A DNA stretch of 64,000 nucleotides from Vicia villosa (taxonomy: Eukaryota; Streptophyta; Magnoliopsida; Fabales; Fabaceae): contig NW_026705449.1 in the NCBI RefSeq assembly GCF_029867415.1, forward strand, positions 558,001-622,000. The letters run 5' to 3'. The notes beneath the pieces were generated by a model that had not been told where the DNA came from, did no database searches, and worked only from the letters and a program-made list of their open reading frames with translations. The position numbers were made by a program, and so were the translations under genes. This document shows, in pieces, positions 42,884-55,516 of this stretch. Position 1 is the stretch's first letter, and each line of letters opens with the position of its first letter.

Positions 42884-43873
42884 GATGACTTAATCAATTG
42901 CAGAAGCAACCAAAGCCAACACAACTAATCCAACTTAACTGCAGTAACAGATAAAAAGCTATATCATAATCTTTCAAATTCATGAAATCATTTAATAAGT
43001 CACCACCTACAAAGCACAAATACCAGAAACACGACACAAACACTGATAATAATTTGAAAAAACTGAATAAATTAAACGTAATCACAAGTTAGATGTAAGA
43101 TTCGGACACGGACACACATTTTTTCAGAGGTGTCGGTGTTACAGATGTCATCACCATATCCATGACATAGTAATTATGGTCATTAGCTCAATAAAAAATG
43201 AGTATCCTAATTCCTAAAGTCAACAGCTAAATTAAGGGTTACTACTTCACTATCTCTCAATATTTTAACAATCATGAAAACAAACTTCAAAGTCAGAATT
43301 TCAAACATGCTTATTAGTATTAAATAAATCCAAATCAAACATACACAAATAAGAACACAAAACTTGTAAAACACTAATCAATCATCATCATCTTATTATT
43401 AATAATATAAATCTTGAAGAAACAGAAACAAGTTGAATTCAAACAAAGTCAAAAAAACATTCATTTTTTTATTATTAAAAACAGTACAAAAAGGAAAATC
43501 CAAACATACATATAAAAAAAAAATGAGAAAATCAGATAAATCAGATCTGAAGAGGACATGTAACAGTTCAAGCAAACAACATCACAACCCAGAAGAGTAA
43601 AATGAAAGAATAAGAAAAAGGGTGAAAGAAAGGAACAAACTTTGAATGAATGGAAGGTAGAGAGAGAGACAGGGAGGTGAAAAGGGGTTGGTTGTTGTTG
43701 GGTTGCTTGATTGGCATTGATGAGAATCTAATCTATGATGAGTGAGTAATAATGGATGATGGTGGTTTAAGTGAGAGTTAAACTAGTTTTGTGATGGAAA
43801 ATGGAAAGTGAAAAGGAAAGAGATTTTTCTTTTGTTTGTCTATTTCATATTACTTTTTTCAGTGTGTTTTGTG
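42884..43873 (-). promoter_or_regulatory. Heparanase 5' leader and promoter region
   Basis: On the minus strand a CT-rich leader-like stretch (CTCTCTCTCTACCTTCC) lies near 43650-43670. The TA-poor, CT-rich style suits a transcription start near 43650-43750, which would leave an intron in the 5' UTR. I could not fix its borders. The region ends at the hAT MITE. Confidence 0.4.
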
Positions 43874-44193
43874 TAGGGGTGATCGTATCCGAACCAATCC
43901 AAAAGCAAAACCGCAAATCGAACCAATCCAAACCGAAACCGCAAAAAACCGCGTTTGGTTTGGATGATTCTGGATGGTTTTTGGACTAAACCGCACGGTT
44001 TGGTTTGGTTTGCGGTTTTTATTTCACGAAACCGAACGGAACCGAACCAAACCGCATATTTAACTTAAGTTTTAAATTTTTATAATTAATTTATTATCTT
44101 TCCAAATTCAATTGCACACAGCCACATCTAACGTTTTGAATTTTAATAATTAATTTATTAATTTAAGTTTTGGCATAATCCACTTAGTTTTTG

Positions 44194-44265
<72 letters not shown>

Positions 44266-44593
44266 CTCTACTGTCTAATATATGTATTTCATTTATAATG
44301 TATTTTTAGTTCTCTACTGTTCTTGTAATATAATTTCTTTTGTATGGTATAATATCATATATTATATTGACATTGAATTACTTTCCTTTTTCTTTTTATT
44401 TCAGTACATTTTTATTTTATAGTGTAAACCGCAGTCAACCGAACCGATCCTAACCGCATTGGTTTGGTTTGGTTTGGTTTGGATGACTTTTTAAAAATCA
44501 ACCGAACCAAACCGAACCGCATGCATTTTTATCTCGCGGTTAGGATGACTTTTATGCTCAAAACCGAACCAAACCGCACCGCGAACACCCCTA
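43874..44593. mobile_element. hAT-type MITE with (TA)n core
   Basis: 720 bp with terminal TAGGGGTG and CACCCCTA, and exact 8-bp flanks GTTTTGTG at 43866-43873 and 44594-44601. An 8-bp target duplication fits hAT elements. Both subterminal regions are packed with AACCGAACC/GGTTTGGTT motifs in opposite orientation. No coding capacity. Confidence 0.88.
44199..44262. repeat. (TA)n microsatellite, about 32 units
   Basis: An uninterrupted TA run inside the hAT MITE. Confidence 0.97.
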
Positions 44594-44960
44594 GTTTTGT
44601 GACTGTCTGTATGACTTTGAGTTTGCAGAGGTTTGTGTCTTAAGGTGACAGTAATTAATCAATGCCGGAATCTTAGGAATAAGGTTGTTTTGCCGATTTC
44701 ATTGGTTTCAAAAATAAATATATTTTTCAATTAAATAATGTTATTTTGATTTTTTAATATAACATTAAGTTTTATTTTTTAAATAATTTTTGTAAAAAGA
44801 ACCAGAGCACATTAATTATAAACCATACTTAAATCATTATAGAATGCAATGAAACTTGTGAAAATTTTCATTGTTATTAACTAGATCCCATGTAATATTA
44901 GCATGTTTCATCCCATTTAGGTCTATTTTATAAAAATCGACAAAAAAATAAGATAGAGTT

Positions 44961-45530
44961 AAGGATGTCAATGGAGCAAGGCGAACGCGGGAGATACATT
45001 TTCATCTTAATCTCCACCCTCGAATCTATTCTTTATGATCTCGGATCTCCACCATGAAAGAACTTTGGTCCTCATCTCCGTCCTCGCGAATTTTCAAGGA
45101 TCTCTAAAATTTTTATGGAGATTATAAACATAAATTTTTATTTTAAAGTAAATTAATAATAAAAGTAAGAAAAAAATAATCACAAAAAATTAAACAATTA
45201 ATTCTCTAAAATAAAAATATATTTTAACAATATATAATTATATTACTTTAAATTTGTTTATAAAATAAATTGAATTAATTGACAAATAAACCTACGTAAA
45301 AATATAAATTAGGAATATTATGAAATTCAAAGCGGGGGCGGAAACTCCACAACACAGGGGTATGTTCGATGTCCTCGCCCCCGAAGTACCTTCGGGAGGA
45401 CTTTGTCTCTATATCTGTTCCTGCATGGAAAATTCTCCATCTTTGAAGTTTTAAATTCTCCATCTTTAAAGTTTTTAAACAAGAAAGTTCTGTGTAAATC
45501 TCGTTAACAAAGACAAGTTGACATTCTTAA
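44961..45530. mobile_element. Possible second MITE
   Basis: Ends are AAGGATGTCAA (44961) and TTGACATTCTT (about 45518-45528), imperfect inverted repeats. GC-rich ends enclose an AT-rich centre. No convincing target duplication was found. Confidence 0.4.
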
Positions 45531-45539
45531 ATATAACAT

Positions 45540-46610
45540 GAAAATGTGTGTTTAAAATTTTAATCAATAAATAAAAATAAGTAACATAAATAAAATTACA
45601 CTATGTGCTTAAAAGATATTTTAAAAAATAATGCGAGATACAAACTTAAAGTCAGCATGCTAGTCTAATCCATTTTACAACCCCATAAAATTAGTTGAAA
45701 TTTCAGCACGCCTAGTCCCTCTCATTTCATGTGTTGTTGGTGGTTGTCTAGGTAGGGTTTGTTTGGCTCCTCTAACTTAAATTTTCATTTATAGGATGAA
45801 TTAATCATGACTTATATAAACAATCTATAACTATAAGGAGTATCTTTGATTACTTTCACCTTTTTCTCTCCTCATAAAATTAATCTCACATACCATAAAT
45901 AGTAAGTCAAATCAATATGGAACACTTTACCTTGTTGGAGAGGCAAACCTTGTCTTTATCTTGTTTGATTTTTATTGCTCAATTATGTGTTCATTAAATT
46001 GGTTGTTGAAACATGTTTGTCATAGTCAAATTTGACCCTTTAGGAATTTGAGATTCTAAGTAATATTTTTTAGAATACCATACGCGATTATTATTTCTAT
46101 TAACTCTAACCTTATAAAATTATATATATCATTAACTATTGGGGTAACCAATAAATATAAACTCACAAAAATATAATTTGTAGTAAAATATATTACTACA
46201 GGATGCCTTAAAACTATCCTATTACAAAAACACAAGATGCCTTGAAATCACCATGTTCATTGATGGTCAAGAAAATTACTTGGCTTGCTTTACCAAACCA
46301 CCTTTATTTAAATTTGGTTTCCAATATTCCATTATAATTTTATTATTCCATTTTATGAATACTTTCTCAAAAGCACAATTTCTTAAAGGAGATGGAGATG
46401 CATATACTTATTGATGCAGATAGATAAATCAATTATTAACCTGCGAAAAATAAATGAATTCCATTATAGATTATAAAAAGTGTAATGAACCCAACTAGTT
46501 TCAGCTTCAATGTGACCATTAGTCAGCTAAGAGAGTAGAAAAGACGAAAGAGAGTAGGAAAGACGAAAGAGAGTTTTACGCCATTGAATACTCGTCGGGA
46601 GCATATCTGA
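45540..46610. other. AT-rich intergenic DNA
   Basis: No coding region, RNA gene or repeat boundary could be supported. A short duplication of AAGACGAAAGAGAGT lies at about 46540-46575. Confidence 0.5.
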
Positions 46611-46629
46611 TGTGAGATACTACATCTAC

Positions 46630-47327
46630 ACAACATTTCTATTGGAAATAAGACCTTTTGTGTTTAGGGAAAGTTTTTTAGAAATATTGAAGGCTTGAAT
46701 AAAAATTTGATAGGTAGGAGAATTCTTTATGGAAGAGAAAACTTTGAATTTTACTTGATACAAATGTGTGAGATTACATTTCTATTTATAATACTCTAAG
46801 GAGAACTATAGACACACTAAATCTAGAGAGTTCTCAAACCTAGAAATCTCAAGCGTATTCTAGAAAATATTACAATAATAAAAAATATTTAGACTCTCCA
46901 AACACTACAAGATTTCTCTAGAAACATTACCTAAAATTACCTGGATCCAAAATAACTAAGCCCAAGATTACAAATAATAATTAGGCTAAAATCAAGTTTA
47001 TTATTTCAACATCCCCTTAAACTTGATTTGTGACTCCAAACATACTCCTTAGCTTCACAAAAGTTTCTAACTTGAGTGCCTTGGTGAAAATGTCGGCAGC
47101 TTGATCTTGAGACATTACATATTTTAACTTCACCTCCTTTCTCTTAATGTATTCTATTATGAAATGGTAACAGGTGTCAATATGCTTACTTATTTCATGA
47201 AAGACGAGATTCTTTACCAAAGCAAGTGTTGGTTTATTGTCAACACATATTTCCATTGGATCTTCTTGTGGCATTTTTAACTCTTTCAACAAGTTCCTTA
47301 GCCAAATTGCATGACAAACACATGATG
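46630..47327 (-). mobile_element. 3' end of a copia element: RNase H tail and LTR
   Basis: The minus-strand frame at 47327-47017 encodes the end of a Ty1/copia RNase H (WLRNLLKEL, ICVDNKPTLAL, SKHIDTCYHFI, QAADIFTKALK). A purine tract AAGGGGA follows, then an LTR beginning TGTTGAAATAAT at 47011. A TATA-like TATAAATAG lies on the minus strand near 46785-46793. The LTR's lower border, about 46630, is uncertain. The first half of the element lies beyond the inserted Athila-like element, from 52062. Confidence 0.75.
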
Positions 47328-48410
47328 TGATCAGTGCATTTTGATGCACGTTCTTCCATGTTTGTACTCAAGCATTTCTTCGGTTTGTTTTATTTATTTT
47401 TATGTTTTAATATGTTTTTATAATTTACTTTATTTTTGCACTTATTTAATTTTCGCACTTTATTTTCAGCTTTAGCAGTCTGCACGGAAACGATCATAAC
47501 TGAAGTTCTGGGAGTCCAATTGAGGCGTTCTAATAATCGTCGGAAAGCTAAGAAAGAGAGCTACGACTTTCGTGTTGGAGTCGAAGTCAGATTCGGAGCC
47601 TATATTTCCCAGATTTGCATTTGAAGCTGCTGCACTATTTTATTTTCAGTTTTTGGGTCGTTAAGTAGTGGGTCTGGTTTTGTAATTCGACCCAGTTGGG
47701 TCATAAACGGGTTGTGTGTTTTTCCCTAAGACCTAGAAGCCGCGGTATTGTTCATGACATTAGACTGTTCACGATTTTATTGTTTTGAGAGCTTAAGACG
47801 TTGATCATGAAGAACTAAGTTTAAGGGTTGATCTACTATTCATGTTCCACCGAATCTTTGAGGTTTTATAATTTTAATCCCAATTCTTTTCCCTTTCAAT
47901 AATCTTCTATATGTGTTACATGCTTAATTCAATTCATACATAATATTATTGATTTAATTCGATTGGTTTATGTTCCTTGATCTGTTTCGTGATTTAGCGT
48001 TGCTTTATCGTTAACTTGCGTATGTCAAATCATGTTTGCTTAATTCATGAGTGTTGAATCCGTTTGCTTTATTCGGATAATAGGAATATAAACCGTATAG
48101 TACCAATTTCGCTTGTTTATTGTTGTTGTAATCGAATAGGGGATAGAATTCGCTTAGGGATTAGATTTATGATTACCAATGATAAGTGGGGAACCCGAAC
48201 AGTAGAACAACTTATTTTATAATCACTTTTTAGAATCACTTCATTGCAATTTCTTTATTAATATAATCCTAAACCAAACCCTCCATTAATCGTTACTGTA
48301 ATTAGTTAATAATAATAAGAATCCTTGTGAGACGATATCCGAGTTGTCGTTACCGTCGTTACTACAGTTTACAAAACACTCGTTTTTGATCCGTGTGCGA
48401 CAGCGGATCA
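47328..48410 (+). repeat. 5' LTR of the Athila-like element
   Basis: 1083 bp. It carries a short open frame of 62 codons (47436-47624) also present in the other LTR; this reflects LTR identity, not a gene. Confidence 0.9.
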
Positions 48411-48414
48411 AAAC

Positions 48415-48432
48415 TGGCGTCGTTGCCGGGGA
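48415..48432 (+). other. Primer-binding site of the Athila-like element
   Basis: TGGCGTCGTTGCCGGGGA starts a few bases after the 5' LTR. It resembles the tRNA-Asp-type site of Athila elements. Confidence 0.75.
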
Positions 48433-48899
48433 TTCTTGTTGTTATTAACCGATATTAGAGTCATAGGTATAGTGTTCTTTCTAGGATTTTTCTTGTTTTT
48501 TTGTGGTGTGTTTGTTGATTTTCAGGGTTCCAATACCGGTTGCAGTATAGTGATAAGTTTCCATCCTATCAGGTAAGTTTGGAAGCTACTGTCTCGATTT
48601 GCTTCGACATTTTTCCTGAATATCAGAAAAAAATCGGCAAACAGTACACATTTAGAATAGAATTCTAAAGAATTTTGGCCCCCAAAATCGAAAATTCGTT
48701 ATTTTTCTATTTTTTACGATTTATTTTTGTTTTCATAGTTTTAGAAAATTCTAAAAAAATTCCCAAAATTCGTATTAACCTTAATTAGTTTAAATTTCGT
48801 GTTTTTATATTTTTATAAATTTATTTTAATCGTTTTCCTTCTTTCTATTTCTTTCTTCCTGTATGGGACATAATTGGTATTTCTTTGTTTGTTGAAACC

Positions 48900-50021
48900 A
48901 TGGCTGAACAAAGAACTTTGACGCAGTTGGTTGTCCCTAATGTGAACTATAATGGTTTATGTATTGACTATCATGCGGCTTATGCACCTTTTAAATTTGA
49001 ATATGGTTTAACATATTTGTTGCCTAGGTTTAATGGTTTTGCAGGCGAGGATCCGCATAAGCATCTGAAGGAATTTCAGGTTTTGTGCTCTGCACCTTTT
49101 GAACCTTCACTGGAGGATATTGTCAAACAAATGGCTGCAAATAATCTTCAGTATCAACAACAAATAGATTCTACTCTCCAGACTTTGCAAACACAAATTG
49201 GACAGCTTGCCACTTTGATGAATGCCATGCAGCAAGCTCAAGGATCAAACCAACAACCCTTGGAAGAGCATTTTATTTTTCAAATAGAGTTGCCTTCTGA
49301 AACTGTTGATGATACTTGTACTGATTTGTTTGCAGATGATTTTCCATTATTGTCTGGTTTTGGTGATGTTTACTCTTGTAATGTTTGTACTGACACTAAA
49401 ATTTGCTCTGTTTGTGCTGAAATTGAGCTTGCCTTGCAAAATGATATTCTTACTGCAGATGAGGTTGCAAACGAAGTTGTTCATGTAGATGAAGCTCTCG
49501 ACACTCCGGCTGCCCGGAACAAATCATCCATCGAAAAACCACATTCCCAAGAGCTGAAGCAACTTCCTGAAAATTTGAAATACGCTTATTTCGAGAGTAA
49601 TGAAAAACTCCCGGTTATAATTTCTTCTAACCTTGATTTTGATCAAGAAAATAAGCTTTTGCAGGTTTTGAAGAAGCATAAGAAGGCGATTGGGTGGACA
49701 TTGGCCGACATTTCCAATATTAGCCCGTCCATGATTTTGCATAGGGTCTCAATTGAAGGGGAAGATGAAACAAAAATAGTGAGGCAGCCCCTCAATCTTT
49801 TGATCTTTGGTGTTGTGGAAAAGATCATGTGTTCATTCAACACTTTTATTTATCGAAGAATCTTCTTTGATCCTGGAATAAAAGGCGAAGGCACTAATAA
49901 AAATTTCAAGTTCAATGGACATTACCCAAAGCTACTCCATGATATCCCCACTTTGGAAGAAGAAAATATAGAATATATCTCTTTGGAAAAGGCTGCTTAT
50001 GTGATCACATATCCTCCTTGA
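48900..50021 (+). CDS. Chimeric gag / RT-start / integrase-end ORF of the Athila-like element
   Basis: An open frame of 373 aa from the ATG at 48900. Residues about 1-60 resemble the start of Athila gag (GEDPHKHLKEF). The text then jumps to a gag C-terminal coiled coil (KQMAANNLQYQQQ, about 80-115). A Cys-containing segment CNVCTDTKICSVC follows near 162-174. Next is the beginning of RT (LPENLKYAYFESNEKLPV, KKHKKAIGWTLADI, about 220-275). It ends with an integrase-end-like NFKFNGHYPKLLHD segment. The capsid core, protease, RT core, RNase H and integrase core are missing, yet the frame is unbroken. A product would lack every enzymatic activity; a capsid-like or structural role is speculation. 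Confidence 0.7.
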   Translation: MAEQRTLTQLVVPNVNYNGLCIDYHAAYAPFKFEYGLTYLLPRFNGFAGEDPHKHLKEFQVLCSAPFEPSLEDIVKQMAANNLQYQQQIDSTLQTLQTQIGQLATLMNAMQQAQGSNQQPLEEHFIFQIELPSETVDDTCTDLFADDFPLLSGFGDVYSCNVCTDTKICSVCAEIELALQNDILTADEVANEVVHVDEALDTPAARNKSSIEKPHSQELKQLPENLKYAYFESNEKLPVIISSNLDFDQENKLLQVLKKHKKAIGWTLADISNISPSMILHRVSIEGEDETKIVRQPLNLLIFGVVEKIMCSFNTFIYRRIFFDPGIKGEGTNKNFKFNGHYPKLLHDIPTLEEENIEYISLEKAAYVITYPP

Positions 50022-50981
50022 CTACTCGGGTGTGTCCTTTCTTTTTTCTCACTCTTATTTTATATTTATGTTCTTTCATTGAGGACAATGTATGTCTTAA
50101 GTGTGGGGGAGGGAATCATTTGTTTTTTTTTTTGCTTCAATTTTTTTGTTTTTGTTTTGAGTTGTTAAAAGAATATATGTGCATCGTTTTGAAAGTTTTT
50201 GGCTATAGACTGATTTGAGTTGAGTTTACGGAGACTTGGGAAAAATTCACAAGATCGGTATCGTTTTAACACCGTAAGTCTCCTGCATATGGAAATTGAT
50301 TTGAATTTTTTATTGTGTTTTAGCCTAAAATTCTCATTCTCTTATAGCTCTTGAGTAGTTTATTTCAGCAGTCGGCACCATCTCTCACACACTTTACGCA
50401 GGGAAGCCGATGAATATAAGTGAGTGTTCTGAAAAAATAGAAAAAGAAAAAGGGAATGCACCTTCTAAGTTTGGCGATCTTCACCCGGTCACTTAACCCA
50501 AAGGTTGTGGAACCTTCAAAATAAAAAGTTGAATAAGACTCTTTGTTACTTGGTTCAGCGGTTTCTGGTGCTGAACTTGGTAGGGAGGATTACGGTCCGA
50601 TCCCCCGCAACTACAACTGAGTAAACAAAGGGTTATGCCACGTAAGTACCAGAACCCCGTGCAGAAAAGGAATAGAGTCACTAACCGGTCGTCTTGCTAT
50701 AAGTGTGTGGAGATAACGGGCTTAATGTGATTGCGCCTGAATGAAAAAGAGCAAAAAGGATGAGTAAGTTAGGCTATGGTATAATAATATGATTTGAATT
50801 GGTTTGTGTATTTAGAAGGCTTATGTCTGCATATTTATGGTTAGTGTTCTTACGATGTTCTTAGTGTGCAAGATTAGTACCTGTCGATGCAAACTTACTC
50901 GAAGAAGATTTGTAGCCTAGGATGAGTAACTGTTGATGTATTTGTTCTTTCTTTCTTTGTTCTTTCAAGTGTGGGAGAATT
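50022..50981 (+). other. Athila-like 3' untranslated region
   Basis: Non-coding. Includes a T-rich run at 50110-50160 and a final purine tract GTGTGGGAGAATT directly before the 3' LTR. Confidence 0.65.
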
Positions 50982-52061
50982 TGATCAGTGCATTTTGATG
51001 CACGTTCTTCCATGTTTGTACTCAAGCATTTCTTCGGTTTGTTTTATTTATTTTTATGTTTTAATATGTTTTTATAATTTACTTTATTTTTGCACTTATT
51101 TAATTTTCGCACTTTATTTTCAGCTTTAGCAGTCTGCACGGAAACGATCATAACTGAAGTTCTGGGAGTCCAATTGAGGCGTTCTAATAATCGCCGGAAA
51201 GCTAAGAAAGAGAGCTACGACTTTCGTGTTGGAGTCGAAGTCAGATTCAGAGCCTATATTTCCCAGATTTGCGTTTGAAGCTGCTGCACTATTTTATTTT
51301 CAGTTTTTGGGTCGTTAAGTAGTAGGTCTGGTTTTGTAATTCGACCCAGTTGGGTCATAAACGGGTTGTGTGTTTTTCCCTAAGACCTAGAATCCGCGGT
51401 ACTGTTCATGACATTAGACTATTCACGATTTTATTGTTTTGAGAGCTCGAGACGTTGATCATGAAGAACTAAGTTTAAGGGTTGATCTACTGTTCATGTT
51501 CCACCGGATCTTTGAGGTTTTATAATTTTAATCCCAATTCTTTTCCCTTTCAATAATCTTCTATATGTGTTGCATGCTTCATTCAATTCATACATAATAT
51601 TATTGATTTAATTCGATTGGTTTATGTTTCTTGATCTGTTTCGCGATTTAGCGTTGCTTTATCGTTAACTTGCGTATGTCAAATCATGTTTGCTTAATTC
51701 ATGAGTGCTGAATCCGTTTGCTTTATTCGGATAATAGGATAAACCGTATAGTACCAATTTCGCTTGTTTATTGTTGCTGTAATCGAATAGGGGATAGAAT
51801 TCTCTTAGGGATTAGATTTATGATTACCAATGATAAGTGGGGAACCCGAACAGTAGAACAACTTATTTTATAATCACTTTTTAGAATCACTTAATTGCAA
51901 TTTCTTTATTAATATAATCCTAAACCAAACCCTCCATTAATCGTTACTGTAATTAGTTAATAAGAATAAGAATCCTTGTGAGACGATATCCGAGTTGTCG
52001 TTACCGTCGTTACTACAGTTTACAAAACACTCGTTTTTTATCCGTGTGCGACAGCGGATCA
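50982..52061 (+). repeat. 3' LTR of the Athila-like element
   Basis: 1080 bp, about 98% identical by eye to the 5' LTR. Confidence 0.9.
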
Positions 52062-54828
52062 GGCAGCGACATACTCGGCTTCACAGTTTGACAGTGTGAC
52101 TATAGGTTGCTACTTTGACATCCAATTGAAAGCAGTATCTCCCACAAAGAAAACAAAACCAGTGGTGCTCTTTCTATCATCCAAGTCTCCACTCCAATCG
52201 CTATCACTATAGCCAACAATCTCATAATTGTTAAAAGAGCAATAGTGCAAGCCAAAGTTTGTTGTACCTTTGATGTATCAAAGTATTCTCTTTGCCGCCT
52301 TGAAGTGAGTTGTTGTTGGAACTTCCATGTAGTGACCTACGATTCCTACAACATAGAGAATATATGGCCTTGTACTTGTCAAGTAACGTAGACTTCCAGC
52401 CAAACTTTTATAAAGAGTTGGATCCACAATATTTCCATTTTCATGCTTGCTTAATTCGCTGCCACATTCCATTGGGGTGCCAAATGGATTGGCGTCATCC
52501 ATCTTGAATTTCTTAGGTACTTTTTTGGCTTAGCCTTCTTGGGCGATGAAATTTCTTTGTCTTTTTGCTTTACTTTGATGTCGAGATAATATGTAATGAG
52601 CCCCATATCCGTCATCCCAAATTCGTTTGACATGCCTTTCTTGAACTCCTTGAACATGCTTAGATTATTCCCTATGAAAACCAAGTCATCTACATACAAG
52701 CATACAATCAAAATATCTTCACTTTGCGCTTTGATATAAAGTGCATGCTCATATGGACACTTGATGAAGTACTTGTCTTGAAAGTAATTGTCAATTCGAA
52801 CATTCCAAGATCTTGGTGCTTGCTTGAGACCGTACAATGTCTTCTTCAACTTACATATTTGTTTTTTCTTTCCGTTTTAATTCATAGCCCAATGGTTGCT
52901 CAATATAAACTTCTTCAAGAAAACCATTCAAAAAGGCCGACTTCACATCCATTTGATAGATCTTCCATTTATTTTGGGATGCCAAAGAAATGATCAGTCT
53001 AATAGTTTCAAGACGAGCAACAGGAGAAAATACCTCATCATAGTCAATTCCTTGTCTTGGACTATATCCTTTCTCCTCCGATTTTGTTTTATATCTCTCC
53101 ACGTCTCCTTTTGTATTCTTCTTCGCCTTGTACACCATCTTACTCCGATTGCTTTGTGTCCTCGTGGAAGCGTAGTAAGTTCCCGCGTATCATTCTTCGT
53201 GATTGACTTGATTTCTTTGTCCATTGCATCTCTCCCCTTTATGTTTTCCGCCGCTTCTTGATAGCTTAGAGGCTCACAATCACCAAAATAACAAAAGAGA
53301 TTAATGTCGTTTTGGTTTCCATTTACCTCATAAAGCTCTTCAATGCTCCTTAGTCGCGGTGTTCTCTCACCTGAGCTTGTTTCTTCCAAACTTGGTGTTG
53401 GTGAGGTCGGTGGTGTAAGATGTTCCTCTATCATTTGTTGTTCCATTTCTTCTTCTTCACAAAGGAATAAAATCATACCTTTCTTCTTGAACACTTCAAT
53501 CCCAAAAATCTTCATTGTCGAACTCCACTTTGCAACTTATGACGATTTTTTCACTATTTGGATTATAAAGCTTGTACCCTTAGGAGCTTGAGTCATAACC
53601 TACGAACACGTACTTATCACTTTTATCATTGAGCTTTGTACTCCTTTAGTCTAGAACATGGGTATAGGCAACGCTTCTAAACATTTTGAGGTGAGAGATC
53701 TCGAGCTTCCTTCCAATCTATGCTTCTTGAGGTGTCTTATCATGCACGCTTGTTGTTGGGGAGTGATTTTTCAGGTAAACCGCATATACCACTGCTTTGA
53801 CCCAAAACTCCTCCTCGATTAGATCTCATGGCCTTAATGGAAATACCACTTTCTTTCTCCAAAAGTTCTTTGAACTTCTTCAAATCTTCAAACACTTCTT
53901 ATTTCTCCTTCAAGAAATAAACCCAAGTTTTTCTGGAATAATCATCAATAAAGAGGAGAAAGTACTTACTCTTGCCAAAAGAGTTAGGTTTGATTGGTCC
54001 ATAAACATCAATATGTATGAGCTATAGCGGCTTTGTCGCTCTTGATGTTGATTCCTTTGGAAAGCTTTTCCGGAATTGCTTCCTAATTAGACATCCTTCG
54101 CAGAGTTGGTCTGGATGGTTGATGCTAGGCAAGCCTCTCACCATCTCCTTCTTTGCCAAACGTTCTATACCGTCAAAGTTGAGATGCCCGAATCATAGAT
54201 GCCATAGACACGAAGAATTGGTATAGCATGCCTTGAAACATTTGCCACATCATTTTGAATGTTCAAGATGAACATTCTATTCTTTGACATAGGTACATTA
54301 GTAATCAAGTTATATCTACAATCTCTTTAAAAAAGACTATGTTCTTTCAAGTGGATGTCATAGCCTTTTTCTTATAATTGTTCCAAGATCAAAATATTAT
54401 TCTTCATGTTAGGCACATAATAGACAGTATTGGAGATATATTGATGACTCCCATTCTTCAACCATATGAGAATTTTACCTTTGCCTTTGAGTGGTATCTT
54501 TGAGTTATCTCAAAATGAGACATCTCCGGTTGTCGCTTCAATGATCTCTATGAACATGCTTCGATCTCTGCACATGTGGTTGCTTGCACTAGTGTCGAGG
54601 TACCACTTGTTTCTTTTCTCTTCAACTTGGTTTTGGCACGCGAGAATCAAAGTTTCTTCTTTGCCGCATTTTTCTTCTACGAAGTTAGCTTTCTCTTCAA
54701 CCTTCTTTGAGAATCTACACTCGGATGCGTAGTGACCAATCTTGTTGCAGTTAAAGCACTTCACTTGTGATTTTTCATACATCGATTATGAATTTCCTCT
54801 TCCACGACCTCTTTTTACTTGTGCATTC
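52062..54828 (-). pseudogene. Copia element gag-end, protease, integrase, RT, RNase H start; broken
   Basis: Read on the minus strand from 54828. A zinc knuckle CFNCNKIGHYASEC is at about 54755-54714, then the protease motif WYLDTSASNHM (about 54610-54575). A heavily broken integrase (54500-53520) follows, then RT from 53138 with VARLETIR and MDVKSAFLNG, then YGLKQAPR, and the catalytic YVDDL at about 52690. The RNase H start at 52500-52062 breaks off at CEAEYVAA, where the Athila-like element entered. Frameshifts occur near 53110, 52850 and 52505, with more in integrase. The gag start is cut off at 54829 by a gypsy LTR. Together with 46630-47327 this is one element. Confidence 0.85.
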
Positions 54829-55516
54829 TGTAACACCCCAAATTCTACCCGAAATTATAATGCGGAAAATATCAGAATATTTTAAAATTTCAAACAACAC
54901 ATTGGGGTATCACATATAAACTTAGAACTTCAACTTGTATTTCATTCAACAATGATACATAGCATTCGAATTAACAATCAACTATCAGCTTATCTCAACT
55001 CAAACAATCTTGGAATATAATAAGTACTTCATATTATTCAACTTGGATTCAACAGTTATAATAACAACAACTAAAACATCAACAACCTAGAGATAACGAT
55101 ATAAGCAACCCCTTGAGTGCTACATATCAGAGCGACACACCAACTGGACTCGATGAAGCAACAAACTTCCACAACTATACTTGAGTACCGCCTATTTCCC
55201 ATAGTAGGGGATACATCAGCAGAAAGAGTGAGATATCAAACTATATAAATAGGATTATGATAAATCATATATTAGGTAAAGAATATAAATGAATCACTGC
55301 CTCACACAACAACAACATAAACAGTACAAAGAACATCATAAATGAATAGTCATGATATCAACATATAAACATATTCAACAGGTCATCATATAAGCATCAA
55401 CAACAAGTCAACACATAGGCATCTTCAACAAGTCAACATATAAGCATCTTCAACAACTCAACATATCAACATCACAATGCATAAACTGCAACTTCAACCA
55501 ACAACAACAGACTGAA
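54829..55516 (+). repeat. Start of a Ty3/gypsy LTR (TGTAACACCCC type), truncated
   Basis: It starts TGTAACACCCCAAATTCTACCC, typical of plant chromovirus-like LTRs. It continues as CAACA-rich DNA and is cut at 55516 by the SIRE LTR. The remainder was not found on the far side of the SIRE element. Confidence 0.6.

Larger units (their letters stand above)
47328..52061 (+). mobile_element. Internally deleted Athila-like Ty3/gypsy element
   Basis: LTRs at 47328-48410 and 50982-52061 both begin TGATCAGTGC and end GCGGATCA. They differ by about twenty substitutions and a 3-bp indel, roughly 2%. The internal region is only 2.57 kb. It contains a primer-binding site, a chimeric 374-codon frame and an AAGTGTGGGAGAA purine tract. 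It splits the RNase H of a copia element. Flanking bases TGATG and GGCAG do not match, so no clean target duplication is seen. It must have depended on a full-length relative. Confidence 0.88.

Noticed and set aside
47436..47624. 62-aa open frame, also at 51090-51278
   Set aside because: Present only because both are copies of the same LTR; no domain or start context.
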